Shown: positions 38,797 through 48,095 of the stretch, piece after piece | Layout: each line of letters opens with the position of its first letter | How positions within the stretch are numbered: position 1 is the first letter of the stretch | Source of the DNA: Actinomycetes bacterium | GTDB lineage: Bacteria; Actinomycetota; Acidimicrobiia; Acidimicrobiales; Acidimicrobiaceae | Assembly (NCBI GenBank): GCA_021819205.1 | Contig: JAKARV010000001.1 | Span: forward strand, 62,001-126,000 | DNA length: 64,000 nucleotides | Direction: 5' to 3' | Notes under the pieces: generated by a model | What the model was told of the DNA's origin: nothing | Databases searched by the model: none | The model's input: the letters and a program-made list of their open reading frames with translations, nothing else | Program-made: the position numbers and the translations under genes

Positions 38797-39416
38797 TGGC
38801 AGTTTTGCAGGAGCAAGCCTCCGCCCGCGCTGTTCTCCGGCACTATCGGATGTCCGCCACCAAGGCGCGTGAGGTGCTCGAGGTGATTAGGAACAAGCCG
38901 GTCCAGGACGCGGTGGTCGCGCTGGCGTTGATCAACCGGGAGGCGGCTGAGGTTGTTGGCAAGGTGCTTGCCTCAGCGGTCGCGAATGCGGCGACGCGAT
39001 TTGGCCTTTCCGCTAGTGAAACGTATGTTGCGCTGGCCTACGCCGACGAGGGCTCGACGCTAAAACGGTTTCGGCCTCGGGCGCGTGGCCGTGCCACTCG
39101 AATTCGCAAGCGGAGTTGCCACATAACCGTGGTGGTCGCGGAGATGGATGACGAGATGAAGCGGCGACACGCGGCGAAACAGGCGAAGCAGCAGGCGGGC
39201 CAACGGGCGCGCCGGGTGGCGTCTTCGCGTAGGCGGCCGGAGGTGGTTGCCTCTGATGCAGGCGAGGCGGCGGATGTCGAGCAAGTTGAGGCTGTGCCAG
39301 CGGCCGAGGTGGTCGAGATCGAGGAGTCTTTGGCGTCGGAGCAGTCTGACGCCGTTGTTGTGGGTGAGGGCAGCGTGGATACAGGCGGCGCCGCTGGCGA
39401 AGAGGAGGACGAGTAG
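38796..39416 (+). CDS. rplV: 50S ribosomal protein L22 with acidic C-terminal extension
   Basis: A 206-residue uL22; most bacterial L22 proteins are near 110-130 residues. The conserved core (about 1-115) includes HYRMSATKAREVLEVIRNKPV and the tunnel beta-hairpin RFRPRARGRATRIRKRSCHITV. A basic linker follows, and about 65 residues at the end are rich in Ala, Glu, Val and Asp, ending GEEEDE. S3, encoded just downstream, also carries an acidic tail. The tail is probably flexible and solvent-exposed; a role is unknown. Confidence 0.93.
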   Translation: MAVLQEQASARAVLRHYRMSATKAREVLEVIRNKPVQDAVVALALINREAAEVVGKVLASAVANAATRFGLSASETYVALAYADEGSTLKRFRPRARGRATRIRKRSCHITVVVAEMDDEMKRRHAAKQAKQQAGQRARRVASSRRRPEVVASDAGEAADVEQVEAVPAAEVVEIEESLASEQSDAVVVGEGSVDTGGAAGEEEDE

Positions 39417-39419
39417 CCG

Positions 39420-40319
39420 ATGGGCCAGAAGGTTCACCCGTATGGGTTTCGCTTGGGCGTGGTCACCGACTGGAAGTCGAGGTGGTACGCGGACAAGGAT
39501 TATCAAAAGTGGGTGGTGCAGGACTACCAGGTTAGATCGTGGCTGATGAGGGAGCTTGCTACTGCCGCGGTGTCTCGGGTTGATATCGAGCGCACTCGGG
39601 ATCGGATCAAGGTCGACATTCATACTGCCCGGCCGGGAATCGTCATCGGGAAGAAGGGGGCGGAGGTCGATCGGCTTCGCCAGGCGCTGGAGAGGATGAC
39701 CGGCTACCCCCGCGTTCAGCTTAACGTCGAAGAGGTGCGGCAGCCGGAGCTGGATGCGACGCTGGTCGCGCAGAGTATCGCCGATCAGATTGCGCGCCGC
39801 GTGAGCTTCCGGCGGGCGATGAAGCGCTCGATTCAGATCGTAATGAAGGATGGGGGTCGCGGAGTAACCGTCCAGTGCTCCGGGCGCCTCGGGGGCGCCG
39901 AGATGGCAAGGCGCGAGACTCATCGCGAGGGCCGGGTGCCAAGGCACACGTTGCGGGCAGATATCGACTTCGGTTTGCGGGAGGCGCGTACCAACTCCGG
40001 GCTTGTCGGCGTCAAGGTATGGATTTACAAGGGCGATGTGGTCCCCTATCAGGTGGCTGCCGCCGGATCGGCTCGCGCGCGTCCCGTCTCCGAGGCTCGG
40101 CCAAAGCGGATCATTACCGCCGGTGGGGGACGTAGGCGGCAGGTTGCTGAGGAGCTGGCTGTTGCGGATCCGGCGGATGTGGTCGAGGTTTTGGAGCAAG
40201 CTGTGGTCGAGCCGGTTCCCGAGGAGCTGGAGCGCCTTCTTGCCGAGGAGGAGGAGATTGAGCGGCGCACCAAAGAGGAGGGGCGCGAGGCGCCTCACTT
40301 CAAGAAGGAGGTGGATTAG
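39420..40319 (+). CDS. rpsC: 30S ribosomal protein S3 with C-terminal extension
   Basis: A 299-residue uS3, longer than the usual 210-280. The core includes [15 protein letters not shown], the KH-domain loop [17 protein letters not shown] and the helicase-region arginines of [29 protein letters not shown]. The last 70 residues (from about [12 protein letters not shown]) are Glu/Val-rich, like the adjacent L22 tail, and end in a basic patch HFKKEVD. S3 lines the mRNA entry channel, so a long acidic tail there is notable. Confidence 0.94.
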   Translation: MGQKVHPYGFRLGVVTDWKSRWYADKDYQKWVVQDYQVRSWLMRELATAAVSRVDIERTRDRIKVDIHTARPGIVIGKKGAEVDRLRQALERMTGYPRVQLNVEEVRQPELDATLVAQSIADQIARRVSFRRAMKRSIQIVMKDGGRGVTVQCSGRLGGAEMARRETHREGRVPRHTLRADIDFGLREARTNSGLVGVKVWIYKGDVVPYQVAAAGSARARPVSEARPKRIITAGGGRRRQVAEELAVADPADVVEVLEQAVVEPVPEELERLLAEEEEIERRTKEEGREAPHFKKEVD

Positions 40320-40321
40320 CC

Positions 40322-40759
40322 GTGTTGATGCCCCGGAAGGTTAAGCATCGCAAGACGCACCGAGGCCGCCGCGAGGGCATGGCCAAGGGGGGCGTGGAGG
40401 TTTCGTTTGGCCGCTACGGCATCCAGGCGTTGGAGCCGGGATGGATAACCGCCCGACAGATCGAGGCGGCTCGAGTTGCGATGACCCGCCACGTGCGCCG
40501 TGGTGGAAAGGTCTGGATTCGAGTTTTTCCGGACAAGCCGGTTACCAAGAAGCCCGCTGAGACCCGTATGGGGTCGGGCAAGGGGAATCCGGAGTTCTGG
40601 GTAGCGGTCGTCAAACCGGGCAAGATCCTTTTTGAACTGGATGGCGTTAGTGAGGAGCTTGGGCGTTCTGCCATGGAGCGGGCGATTCAAAAGCTTCCTA
40701 TCAAGGCCAGATTCGTGGTCAAGGAGGGGCTGGAGGCCACCGTCGGAGGTGTGCAGTGA
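40322..40759 (+). CDS. rplP: 50S ribosomal protein L16
   Basis: A 145-residue uL16. [15 protein letters not shown] is the usual start, and the loop [22 protein letters not shown] reaches the A-site tRNA elbow. GTG 40322 fits the family start; TTG 40325 or ATG 40328 would shorten it by one or two residues. A GGAGG site ten bases upstream supports it. The end overlaps rpmC by four bases. Confidence 0.96.
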   Translation: MLMPRKVKHRKTHRGRREGMAKGGVEVSFGRYGIQALEPGWITARQIEAARVAMTRHVRRGGKVWIRVFPDKPVTKKPAETRMGSGKGNPEFWVAVVKPGKILFELDGVSEELGRSAMERAIQKLPIKARFVVKEGLEATVGGVQ

Positions 40760-40965
40760 CCACCGCCGGTGAGTTGAGGGAGATGCCGGTTTCTGAGCTG
40801 TTCGAGAAGCTCAAGGAGATTAAGGGAGACCTGTTCAAGCTCCGCTTTGCGATCGCGAGCGGGCAGGGCACGGAGACGGCGAAGCTAAAGACGTTGAAGC
40901 GGGAGATTGCCAGGATCGAGACGGTCATTGGCGAGAAGCGCCGCGAGGGAGCGAGGGTTCTGTGA
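40756..40965 (+). CDS. rpmC: 50S ribosomal protein L29
   Basis: A 69-residue uL29 of two helices near the tunnel exit. [32 protein letters not shown] is the conserved helical hairpin. GTG 40756 overlaps the L16 stop (GTGA), and its end overlaps the rpsQ start in the same way. Confidence 0.94.
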   Translation: MTTAGELREMPVSELFEKLKEIKGDLFKLRFAIASGQGTETAKLKTLKREIARIETVIGEKRREGARVL

Positions 40966-41234
40966 CGGGCGAAGAGATTAGGGAGCGTCCACAGCGCAAG
41001 GTTCGGGAAGGGACCGTGGTCTCGACCTCGATGGACAGTACCATCGTGGTGGTCGTTAACCAGAGGGTGCGCCACGCACGTTACCAGCGCACCATTTCGC
41101 GGCGAAAGCGGCTTTACGCTCATGACGCTGCGGGCGACGCACGTGTCGGTGACACGGTGGAGGTTGTAGAGACGCGTCCGCTTTCAAAGCTGAAGCGATG
41201 GAGGCTGGTGAGGGTAGTGGAGCGGGCGAGATGA
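40962..41234 (+). CDS. rpsQ: 30S ribosomal protein S17
   Basis: A 90-residue uS17, an early-binding OB-fold protein. [43 protein letters not shown] is the conserved body. It starts with GTG overlapping the rpmC stop, and its own stop is overlapped by the rplN ATG (ATGA). Confidence 0.95.
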   Translation: MTGEEIRERPQRKVREGTVVSTSMDSTIVVVVNQRVRHARYQRTISRRKRLYAHDAAGDARVGDTVEVVETRPLSKLKRWRLVRVVERAR

Positions 41235-41599
41235 TTCAGCAGGAGACCCGGCTCAAGGTGGCCGACAACTCGGGAGCCAAGGAGGTGCTGTGTATCCGGG
41301 TGCTCGGTGGAAGCCGGAGGCGTTATGCGAGCATCGGGGACATCTTTATTGCCACGGTTAAGGACGCGATGCCCGGCGCCGCTGTCAAGAAGGGCGATGT
41401 CGTCAAGTGCGTAGTGGTGAGGACTCGCAAGGAGACTCGGCGGGCGGACGGCAGTTACATCCGGTTTGACGAGAATGCGGCGGTGCTGATCAACGATCAG
41501 CTTCAACCGCGGGGAACGCGCATCTTTGGGCCGGTAGGCCGCGAGCTCCGCGACAAGCGGTTTATGAGGATCGTTTCGCTTGCGCCGGAGGTGTTGTGA
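41231..41599 (+). CDS. rplN: 50S ribosomal protein L14
   Basis: A 122-residue uL14. It opens [37 protein letters not shown], the standard start, and ends [12 protein letters not shown]. The ATG at 41231 overlaps the rpsQ stop and excludes an in-frame upstream start. L14 forms bridge B8 with 16S rRNA and is the binding site of the silencing factor RsfS. Confidence 0.97.
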   Translation: MIQQETRLKVADNSGAKEVLCIRVLGGSRRRYASIGDIFIATVKDAMPGAAVKKGDVVKCVVVRTRKETRRADGSYIRFDENAAVLINDQLQPRGTRIFGPVGRELRDKRFMRIVSLAPEVL

Positions 41600-41904
41600 T
41601 GCGGCTGCGCAGTGGTGACAAGGTCAGGGTTCTTACCGGTAAGGACAGGGGTCGCGAGGGCGTCATCAGCATCTCCTTGCCGCGCAAAGGGAAGGTGATC
41701 GTGGAGGGTGTCAACGTTGTCAAGCGGCATACCAAGCCGCGCGACAATTCGACTCCCGGGGGGATCATCGACAAGCTGATGCCGGTGGACGCGTCGAACG
41801 TGGCGATTATCTGCAAGAAGTGCGGTCCGACCAGGATTGGAGTGCGTGCCGACGAGTTCGGCAAGCGGCTCCGGGTCTGCAAGAAGTGTGGAGGTGATCT
41901 GTGA
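41599..41904 (+). CDS. rplX: 50S ribosomal protein L24
   Basis: A 101-residue uL24 at the tunnel exit, an assembly initiator. The KOW motif region reads [22 protein letters not shown], and a C-terminal [11 protein letters not shown]-x-x-x-CKKCG pattern could bind zinc. ATG 41599 is preferred over GTG 41596 because GGAGG is seven bases before it; both overlap the rplN stop. Confidence 0.95.
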   Translation: MRLRSGDKVRVLTGKDRGREGVISISLPRKGKVIVEGVNVVKRHTKPRDNSTPGGIIDKLMPVDASNVAIICKKCGPTRIGVRADEFGKRLRVCKKCGGDL

Positions 41905-42470
41905 ACACCCTCTCGCCGGAGAAGCCAAGGCTCAAGCTCAAGTACGAACAGGAGATCAAGGGGAGGTTGCTCGCCGAGCTTCAGGCCGGAAACGTCCACC
42001 AGGTGCCGGGCCTCGTCAAGATCGTCGTCAACATGGGCGTCGGCCGCGCAACCCAGCAGCAGTCGCTGTTGGAAGGCGCTCTTCGCGACCTGGAGACCAT
42101 AACCGGCCAGAAGCCGATGGTACGCCGGGCGCGCAAGTCGATAGCCGCCTTCAAGCTGCGCGAGGGGATGCCGATTGGGGCGATGGTCACCCTGCGTGGT
42201 GACCGGATGTGGGAGTTCCTGGATCGGCTCATAGCGGTCGCAATTCCGAGAATCCGCGATTTTCGCGGCTTGAATCCGCGCTCTTTTGATGGTCATGGGA
42301 ACTACACCTTTGGCGTCAATGAGCAGTTGATCTTTCCCGAGATCGACTACGACAAGATCGACGCGACCCGTGGCATGGATATAACCATCGTAACCAGCGC
42401 AACGACTGATGACGAGGGAAGAGCGTTGCTCGCTGCGTTTGGGTTTCCGTTTCGAAAGGAAGGGCTCTAG
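41901..42470 (+). CDS. rplE: 50S ribosomal protein L5
   Basis: A 189-residue uL5 that binds 5S rRNA and contacts the P-site t[21 protein letters not shown] and [28 protein letters not shown] are conserved. GTG 41901 overlaps the rplX stop (GTGA), and rpsN begins in the next base after its stop. Confidence 0.97.
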   Translation: MNTLSPEKPRLKLKYEQEIKGRLLAELQAGNVHQVPGLVKIVVNMGVGRATQQQSLLEGALRDLETITGQKPMVRRARKSIAAFKLREGMPIGAMVTLRGDRMWEFLDRLIAVAIPRIRDFRGLNPRSFDGHGNYTFGVNEQLIFPEIDYDKIDATRGMDITIVTSATTDDEGRALLAAFGFPFRKEGL

Positions 42471-42656
42471 ATGGCCACCAAGGCTTTGAGGGCAAAGCAG
42501 CAGCGGGTTCCCAAGTACCGCGTACGCGCCTACACCAGGTGCCAGCGGTGCGGCAGGCCGCACGCTGTCTATCGGAAGTTTGGTTTGTGTCGCATCTGCC
42601 TTAGGGTTATGGTCCATCAAGGCGAGGTGCCCGGCGTTACCAAGGCGAGCTGGTAG
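42471..42656 (+). CDS. rpsN: 30S ribosomal protein S14, zinc-binding type
   Basis: A 61-residue short uS14. [20 protein letters not shown] holds the two CxxC pairs that bind zinc, so this is the C+ type and not the zinc-free paralogue used in zinc starvation. ATG 42471 directly follows the rplE stop (TAGATG), and rpsH follows after nine bases. Confidence 0.96.
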   Translation: MATKALRAKQQRVPKYRVRAYTRCQRCGRPHAVYRKFGLCRICLRVMVHQGEVPGVTKASW

Positions 42657-42665
42657 GAGGCTTAC

Positions 42666-43076
42666 ATGAGTATGACCGATCCTATTGCAGATATGCTTAC
42701 CCGGCTTCGCAATGCGAGCAAGGTTCGTCACGACACCGTCACCATGCCCGGGTCCAAGATCAAGGAAGCTATCGCGGAGATCCTGAAGCAGGAGGGTTAT
42801 ATCGACGACTATCGAGTGATATCGGCGGATTCCCGGCCAGGCTCGGTGCTCGAGGTGAAGATGCGTTACGTTGGCGACCGGCGCAACCGGGCGGCGATCA
42901 ACGGTATAAAGCGAGTCTCCAAGCCGGGGCTGCGGGTCTACACCCAGGCGGCATCGGTCCAGCGGGTGCTGGGAGGCATGGGCATCGCGGTTCTTTCCAC
43001 TTCAAAGGGCCTCATGACCGACCGTGACGCGCGCAGGCAGGGCGTGGGCGGCGAGGTTATCTGCCATGTCTGGTAG
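42666..43076 (+). CDS. rpsH: 30S ribosomal protein S8
   Basis: A 136-residue uS8. [23 protein letters not shown] is the normal start, and the C-terminal [31 protein letters not shown] is conserved. ATG 42666 has AGGAGG directly upstream; ATG 42672 is two codons later and would remove Met-Ser. S8 is the spc-operon repressor in E. coli, but no matching site was seen upstream. Confidence 0.96.
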   Translation: MSMTDPIADMLTRLRNASKVRHDTVTMPGSKIKEAIAEILKQEGYIDDYRVISADSRPGSVLEVKMRYVGDRRNRAAINGIKRVSKPGLRVYTQAASVQRVLGGMGIAVLSTSKGLMTDRDARRQGVGGEVICHVW

Positions 43077-43087
43077 AGGAGGTTCGA

Positions 43088-43627
43088 GTGTCGCGAATAG
43101 GTAAGCAGCCGGTTGCGGTGCCGGCGAACGTAAAGGTTGCGCTCGATGGGAGCACAATAAGCGTTGAAGGGCCGATGGGTGCGCTGAGCCGGGTGCTTCC
43201 CGGTGAGGTGACCGTGGTGTCGGATGATGGTGTTCTCAAGGTCGAGCGCAAGGATGACTCGAGGACGGCTCGGGCGATGCACGGGCTGTCGCGTACGCTG
43301 GTGGCCAACATGGTCACCGGGGTTACTGCAGGGTTCGCCAAAAGCCTGGAGATCGTCGGGGTTGGCTATCGGGCTCAGGCGAAGTCGCCGAGTCAGCTGG
43401 AGCTTTCGCTCGGGTTTTCGCATCAGGTTATCGTGGAGGCTCCGGCGGGCATCGGGTTTGAAACTCCCACCCCTACGCGCATCGTGGTCAAGGGGATCGA
43501 CAAGGAGCTCGTGGGCCAGGTGGCCGCCAACATCAGGAAGATTCGCAAGCCGGAGCCGTACAAGGGCAAGGGCGTGCGGTACGAGGGCGAGCGGGTGCTC
43601 CGCAAGGTTGGAAAGGCCGGGAAGTAG
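43088..43627 (+). CDS. rplF: 50S ribosomal protein L6
   Basis: A 179-residue uL6 near the sarcin-ricin loop. [29 protein letters not shown] and the C-terminal [28 protein letters not shown] are diagnostic. GTG 43088 follows AGAGGAGG at a normal distance. Confidence 0.97.
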   Translation: MSRIGKQPVAVPANVKVALDGSTISVEGPMGALSRVLPGEVTVVSDDGVLKVERKDDSRTARAMHGLSRTLVANMVTGVTAGFAKSLEIVGVGYRAQAKSPSQLELSLGFSHQVIVEAPAGIGFETPTPTRIVVKGIDKELVGQVAANIRKIRKPEPYKGKGVRYEGERVLRKVGKAGK

Positions 43628-43634
43628 GTCGTAC

Positions 43635-43994
43635 ATGGCATCGAAGCAGCAGAAGAGTGCGATCGCAAGGCGGCACTCCCGGGTGCGCACCAAGGTAGCG
43701 GGGACGGCGGCCAGGCCAAGGCTCGCGGTTTACCGCTCAAACAGGCATATGATCGCCCAGGTAATCGACGATTCAAGGGGTGTCACCGTGGCATCGGCGT
43801 CGACCATCGAGTCCGGGTCGAGGGGCGGTTTCACATCGAACCGCGAGGCGGCTGCGGGAGTCGGGCGCTTGGTGGCCGAGAGGGCAATCTCCGCCGGCGT
43901 TCGCCAGGTCGTTTTTGACCGCGGTGGTTTCCAGTATCACGGTCGGGTCGCGGCGCTTGCCGAGGCGGCCCGCGAGTCGGGATTGGAGTTTTAG
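43635..43994 (+). CDS. rplR: 50S ribosomal protein L18
   Basis: A 119-residue uL18, the main 5S rRNA-binding protein. [34 protein letters not shown] and [27 protein letters not shown] are conserved. ATG 43635 was chosen over in-frame codons inside rplF. The stop shares a base with the rpsE GTG start. Confidence 0.96.
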   Translation: MASKQQKSAIARRHSRVRTKVAGTAARPRLAVYRSNRHMIAQVIDDSRGVTVASASTIESGSRGGFTSNREAAAGVGRLVAERAISAGVRQVVFDRGGFQYHGRVAALAEAARESGLEF

Positions 43995-44536
43995 TGGCCG
44001 AGAGCCAGTTCGAAGATCGTACCATCAAGGTCAACCGGGTTTCCAAGGTGGTAAAGGGAGGCCGGAGGTTTTCTTTCACGGCGCTTATGGTGGTCGGTGA
44101 CCACGATGGGCGGGTGGGTATCGGCTATGGGAAGGCCAAGGAGGCGAGCATTGCCGTGCAGAAGGGGGTCGAGGAGGCCCGCCGCAAGGCGGTGAAGGTC
44201 CCGCTTGCCGGCACTACCATTACCCACCCGGTTATCGGAGAGGCCGGAGCAGGGCGCGTACTGTTGAAGCCGGCGGCTCCGGGAACCGGGGTTATCGCCG
44301 GCGGCGCGGCTCGGATCATTCTGGAGATGGCCGGGATCACCGACGTACTTGCAAAGTCGCTGGGCTCGTCTAACGGCATCAACGTTGCCCACGCCACCAT
44401 GGATGGGCTTTCGAAGCTGATGAGCCCGGACGAGGTTGCGGTGGCGCGAGGAAAGTACCCGGATCAGGTGGCGCCGAAGGGGATGCTGGCGGCGTACCGC
44501 GAGCGCAGCCAGCAGAAGGAGTCTCACGGTGAGTAG
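43994..44536 (+). CDS. rpsE: 30S ribosomal protein S5
   Basis: A 180-residue uS5 involved in mRNA unwinding and decoding fidelity. [24 protein letters not shown] is the N-terminal double-stranded-RNA-binding domain containing the spectinomycin loop, and [24 protein letters not shown] is the C-terminal domain. GTG 43994 overlaps the rplR stop, and rpmD starts eight bases before this gene ends. Confidence 0.97.
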   Translation: MAESQFEDRTIKVNRVSKVVKGGRRFSFTALMVVGDHDGRVGIGYGKAKEASIAVQKGVEEARRKAVKVPLAGTTITHPVIGEAGAGRVLLKPAAPGTGVIAGGAARIILEMAGITDVLAKSLGSSNGINVAHATMDGLSKLMSPDEVAVARGKYPDQVAPKGMLAAYRERSQQKESHGE

Positions 44537-44729
44537 CGCGTTGAGAATACGGCAGGTTCGCTCCCAGATCGGATCCAAACCGGTACACCGGGGGACGTTG
44601 CGTGCTCTTGGGCTCGGACGTATCGGTCGCGAGCGGGTCATGGCGGACTCTCCCTCGGTGCGCGGGATGATCGCCAGGGTCTCGCACCTTGTTGTGGTGG
44701 AGCCTGTTGATGTCGAGGAGGATGCATGA
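44529..44729 (+). CDS. rpmD: 50S ribosomal protein L30
   Basis: A 66-residue uL30. [33 protein letters not shown] is the family core (the L-x-x-T-Q/V-x-x-S-x-I-G pattern). The start is GTG 44529, overlapping rpsE by eight bases; upstream in-frame codons lie wholly within rpsE. The acidic C-terminus VEEDA is short. rplO overlaps its stop by four bases. Confidence 0.93.
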   Translation: MSSALRIRQVRSQIGSKPVHRGTLRALGLGRIGRERVMADSPSVRGMIARVSHLVVVEPVDVEEDA

Positions 44730-45226
44730 TATATCTTCACGATCTGAAGCCGGCCGCGGGTGCCAAACACCCCAAGAAGCGGGTTGGACGGGGAATCGGC
44801 GGCAAGGGCGGAAAGACCGCGGGACGTGGTACCAAAGGCCAGGGGGCCCGCGATACCATCCCGGTAGGTTTTGAGGGTGGCCAGCTTCCCCTGACCCAGC
44901 GGATTCCAAAGTTGAAGGGGTTTGCCAACCCGTTCCGGGTGGAGTACTCGGTGGTCGGTCTTGATGATCTGGCCAAGTTCGTTGCCGCGGGTGCCACGGT
45001 AGTCGATGTCGATGCGTTGGTTGCTGCGGGAGTCGTGCGCAAGGGAACCTTTGTCAAAGTTCTTGCCAACGGGGAGCTCCCGGCCGCAGTGACGGTAAAG
45101 GCCCATCGATTTTCCAAGAGCGCTCGCGAGAGGATAGAATCCGTTGGCGGGACGGTGGAACAGATCGAGCTACCGTTCAAGGCGGGGCGCCCGGCGGCAC
45201 GCGGGAATGCCTTGATGAACCGTTAA
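44726..45226 (+). CDS. rplO: 50S ribosomal protein L15
   Basis: A 166-residue uL15. LKPAAGAKHPKKRVGRGIGGKGGKTAGRGTKGQGAR is the glycine- and lysine-rich N-terminal arm that enters the 23S core, and FEGGQLPLTQRIPKLKGF follows. ATG 44726 overlaps the rpmD stop. secY starts 21 bases later. Confidence 0.96.
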   Translation: MIYLHDLKPAAGAKHPKKRVGRGIGGKGGKTAGRGTKGQGARDTIPVGFEGGQLPLTQRIPKLKGFANPFRVEYSVVGLDDLAKFVAAGATVVDVDALVAAGVVRKGTFVKVLANGELPAAVTVKAHRFSKSARERIESVGGTVEQIELPFKAGRPAARGNALMNR

Positions 45227-45247
45227 TCGCGGCGTTCCGGAGAAGCT

Positions 45248-46543
45248 GTGTTAGAGAATTTTCTCAATGTGTTCCGTATAAAGGACCTTAGGAATAAGGT
45301 CCTTTTCACTTTGCTCATGGTCGGCGTCTACCAGCTGGGGTCGAATATTCCGGTGCCGGGGATCAGCTACTCCCAGATTCATCTGCTCATCCAGGAGTCC
45401 CAAGGGCAGGGAGTATTCGGGTTTTTGAACCTGTTTTCAGGCGGAGCGCTCTCCCGTGCCGCTCTGTTTGGCCTTGGCGTAATGCCGTACATCACCTCAT
45501 CGATCATTATCCAGTTGCTTACGGGGGTCATTCCCAAGCTTTCCCAGTGGCGGGATCAAGGCGGTGCCGGAGAACGCAAGATCACCCAGACCACCAGGTA
45601 TCTCACCATTGGTTTGGCTCTTCTTCAAGCTACCGGCCTAGTCTTCGTCTTTCATTCCGGGCTTGGGATCTTCCTTGCGAACGGGTCGTCGCTCGATTTG
45701 ATCCCGCAGTTCACTATCGGTCGGGTGGCGTTCATCATCATCACGCTCACCGCCGGAACCGGCTTGGTGATGTGGATGGGTGAGCTGATCACCGAGCGGG
45801 GGATCGGGCAGGGGATGTCTATCTTGATCTTTGCCAACGTGGTCTCGTCGATACCTACTGGTGGGCGGCTGATCTTTGATCAAGCTGGGACGGCCAAGTT
45901 TGTTGTGATAGTGCTGGTGGTCGTGGCGCTTTTGGTGGCGATCGTCTTTGTCGAACAGGGACAGCGGCGGATCCCGGTGGTTTTTGCCCGGCGGGTGGTG
46001 GGCCGGCGGATGTACGAGGGTGGGAACACCTATATTCCGCTCAAGGTCAATCAGGCTGGCGTGATCCCAATCATCTTTGCTTCTTCGATCCTTTACTTCC
46101 CGGTGCTGCTCTCCAACATCATTCCATGGACGCCGTTGCGAACCTTCGTCAACGATCACCTTCTGAACGCGACCAGCGGCTTCTACATCGTTAGCTACGC
46201 TCTCCTGATAATCGTTTTCACCTTTTTCTACGTCACCGTCGCCTTCGATCCCTACCAGCAGTCGGAGGTGATCAGGAAGCAGAACGGTTACATTCCCACG
46301 GTGCGCCCGGGACCGCCTACGCAGCGGTACCTTACCCAGATCCTTAACCGGATAACGTTGCCGGGCGCGCTGTTTTTGGCGGCGGTGGCGGTAATTCCAT
46401 CGATCCTGCTCGCCGCGTGGCACATCACCTCGTATCCGTACGCGGGGACCACAATCCTGATCGCGGTAGGGGTGGCGCTGGAGACGGTGAAGCAGGTGAA
46501 CTCCCAGCTGACGATGAGGAACTACCGGGGATTTTTGAAGTAG
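45248..46543 (+). CDS. secY: Preprotein translocase channel SecY
   Basis: A 431-residue channel protein with ten predicted membrane helices. NVFRIKDLRNKVLFTLLMVGVYQLGSNIPVPGI is the N-terminus with the first helix; the plug region follows LFSGGALSRAALFGLGVMPYI, and the cytosolic loop RRVVGRRMYEGGNTYIPLKVNQAGVIPIIFA binds SecA or the ribosome. Together with SecE (encoded 25 kb upstream) it makes the SecYE(G) channel; secG is not in this window. GTG 45248 is the start, and adk begins immediately after the stop. Confidence 0.96.
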   Translation: MLENFLNVFRIKDLRNKVLFTLLMVGVYQLGSNIPVPGISYSQIHLLIQESQGQGVFGFLNLFSGGALSRAALFGLGVMPYITSSIIIQLLTGVIPKLSQWRDQGGAGERKITQTTRYLTIGLALLQATGLVFVFHSGLGIFLANGSSLDLIPQFTIGRVAFIIITLTAGTGLVMWMGELITERGIGQGMSILIFANVVSSIPTGGRLIFDQAGTAKFVVIVLVVVALLVAIVFVEQGQRRIPVVFARRVVGRRMYEGGNTYIPLKVNQAGVIPIIFASSILYFPVLLSNIIPWTPLRTFVNDHLLNATSGFYIVSYALLIIVFTFFYVTVAFDPYQQSEVIRKQNGYIPTVRPGPPTQRYLTQILNRITLPGALFLAAVAVIPSILLAAWHITSYPYAGTTILIAVGVALETVKQVNSQLTMRNYRGFLK

Positions 46544-47230
46544 ATGGAGTTGCCGCATCCAATTCGGCTGGCGATGCTCGGCAGGCAGGGGGCTGGGAAG
46601 GGCACGCAGTGCGTTCGCTTGTCCCATTACTTCGCCATTCCCCACATCTCAACCGGGGATATGCTCAGAGCGGCGGTTCGCGCCAACTCCCCGTTCGGCC
46701 AGAAGGCCAGCGAGTTCATGGAGCGCGGTGAGCTGGTTAGCGATGACGTCATCACCGGTGTGGTTTCGGAGCGGCTGGCCGAGAGCGATGCCCGGGCTCG
46801 CGGCTTTGTCCTTGACGGTTACCCGCGTACGGTCGTGCAGGCGGCGGCGCTCCAGGAGATTCTCGCGCCGGCCGGGCTTTTTGCGGTCGTCGATCTTGAC
46901 GTGCCGCTCGACATCGTCAAGGCGAGGCTTTCGTCGCGCCGGGTCTGCAGCGTCTGCGGTGCCAACTACTCCTCCGAAGTGCCCACGCAGATGGAGGGGA
47001 TCTGCGACGTCTGCGGTGGCGAGGTGGTGCAACGCCCCGACGATACCGAGGAGGCGATCTCGCGCCGGCTTGCGCTCTACGAGGAGATGACCCGCCCACT
47101 GGAAGATTACTACCGGGAGCTTGGTTTACTGGAGGTGATCGATGGCACCGGAGCCCTCGACGCAGTGACGGATCGGATCCTTTTGGCGCTGCGATCTAGG
47201 GGCATGGAAGGACGGGTGTTTCGTGGTTAG
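46544..47230 (+). CDS. adk: Adenylate kinase, zinc-containing LID
   Basis: A 228-residue long-form adenylate kinase that equilibrates ATP, AMP and ADP. The P-loop is GRQGAGKGT, where GxPGAGKGT is usual, so proline is replaced by glutamine; the GAGKGT core is intact. The LID domain has two CxxC pairs (Cys135/138 and Cys154/157) that bind zinc. GFVLDGYPRTVVQAAAL is the AMP-binding region (tyrosine replaces the common phenylalanine in DGFPR). ATG 46544 abuts the secY stop and the end overlaps map by eight bases. Confidence 0.93.
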   Translation: MELPHPIRLAMLGRQGAGKGTQCVRLSHYFAIPHISTGDMLRAAVRANSPFGQKASEFMERGELVSDDVITGVVSERLAESDARARGFVLDGYPRTVVQAAALQEILAPAGLFAVVDLDVPLDIVKARLSSRRVCSVCGANYSSEVPTQMEGICDVCGGEVVQRPDDTEEAISRRLALYEEMTRPLEDYYRELGLLEVIDGTGALDAVTDRILLALRSRGMEGRVFRG

Positions 47231-47963
47231 GACTCCCAAAGAGCTTGAGTCGATGCGCAAGGCCGGCAAGGTGGTGGCGGCGATACTTGCGGAGACTCGA
47301 GAAGCGGTACGCCCGGGTGTGACCACCCTCGATCTCGACCGGGTGGCTCGAGAGGTGATCTTGCGGTTCGGAGCTCGCTCGAACTTCCTTGGTTACAACG
47401 GATTTCCGGCGGTGATCTGCACCTCGAAGAACAGCACCATCGTCCATGGCATCCCCGGCGATGCCGTTCGGCTCGAGGAGGGGGACCTAATCTCTATCGA
47501 TGCCGGCGCCATAGTCGAGGGTTACCACGGCGACGCGGCGATAACAGTCGGTGTCGGCACGATCTCCAAGGCAGCCGCGCGGCTGGTTCAGGTCACCGAG
47601 GAGTCACTCTACGCCGGCATCGACCAGATGGTGGCGGGAAATCATCTCCACGAGATTGGCAGGGCGGTCGAGGCCGTGGCCAAGCGGGCTGGGCTCGGGG
47701 TTATCCGCGACTATGTCGGTCACGGCATCGGTACCGAGATGCACGAGCCGCCCAACGTTCCCAACTTTTGGCCGGGACGCCCAGGGCCCGTGCTCCGGGT
47801 CAACGAGGTCTACGCGGTTGAGCCGATGCTGACCCTGGGGGGCGAGGAGACGGCTGTCCTCTCTGACGGGTGGAGCGTCGTAACCGCCGATGGAACTTGG
47901 GCTGCGCACTTTGAGCACACGATTGCGATTACGGAGGACGGCCCTGAGATCTTTACCAAGTAG
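47223..47963 (+). CDS. map: Methionine aminopeptidase, type I
   Basis: A 246-residue metalloprotease that removes the initiator methionine. The dinuclear metal site residues are visible: SIDAGAIVEGYHGDAAIT (two aspartates), HGIGTEMHEPPNVPNF (His), VYAVEPMLTL (Glu) and AHFEHTIAITEDGPEI (Glu). GTG 47223 overlaps adk, giving secY-adk-map as usual in this cluster. A 132-bp gap with a TATACT box then precedes infA. Confidence 0.95.
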   Translation: MVRTPKELESMRKAGKVVAAILAETREAVRPGVTTLDLDRVAREVILRFGARSNFLGYNGFPAVICTSKNSTIVHGIPGDAVRLEEGDLISIDAGAIVEGYHGDAAITVGVGTISKAAARLVQVTEESLYAGIDQMVAGNHLHEIGRAVEAVAKRAGLGVIRDYVGHGIGTEMHEPPNVPNFWPGRPGPVLRVNEVYAVEPMLTLGGEETAVLSDGWSVVTADGTWAAHFEHTIAITEDGPEIFTK

Positions 47964-47979
47964 GGAGCGCGAACTGCCT

Positions 47980-47992
47980 GGCCAGCTATACT
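47980..47992 (+). promoter_or_regulatory. Probable -10 region of the infA-rpsM-rpoA operon
   Basis: TATACT at 47987-47992, inside the longer sequence GGCCAGCTATACT, lies 16 bases after the map stop codon. It matches the secE upstream box (20058-20070) at 12 of 13 positions. A transcript from here would cover infA, rpmJ and the alpha operon. No -35 hexamer is clear. Confidence 0.45.
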
Positions 47993-48095
47993 GCTATGGC
48001 AGCCTATCGTGCCTTAATATGACCTCTGCGCGCTTTGATGACGGAGACGGCTTTGTGGGAGGGTCGAGTGGTGCAGATCTCATTAGGAGGAACAA

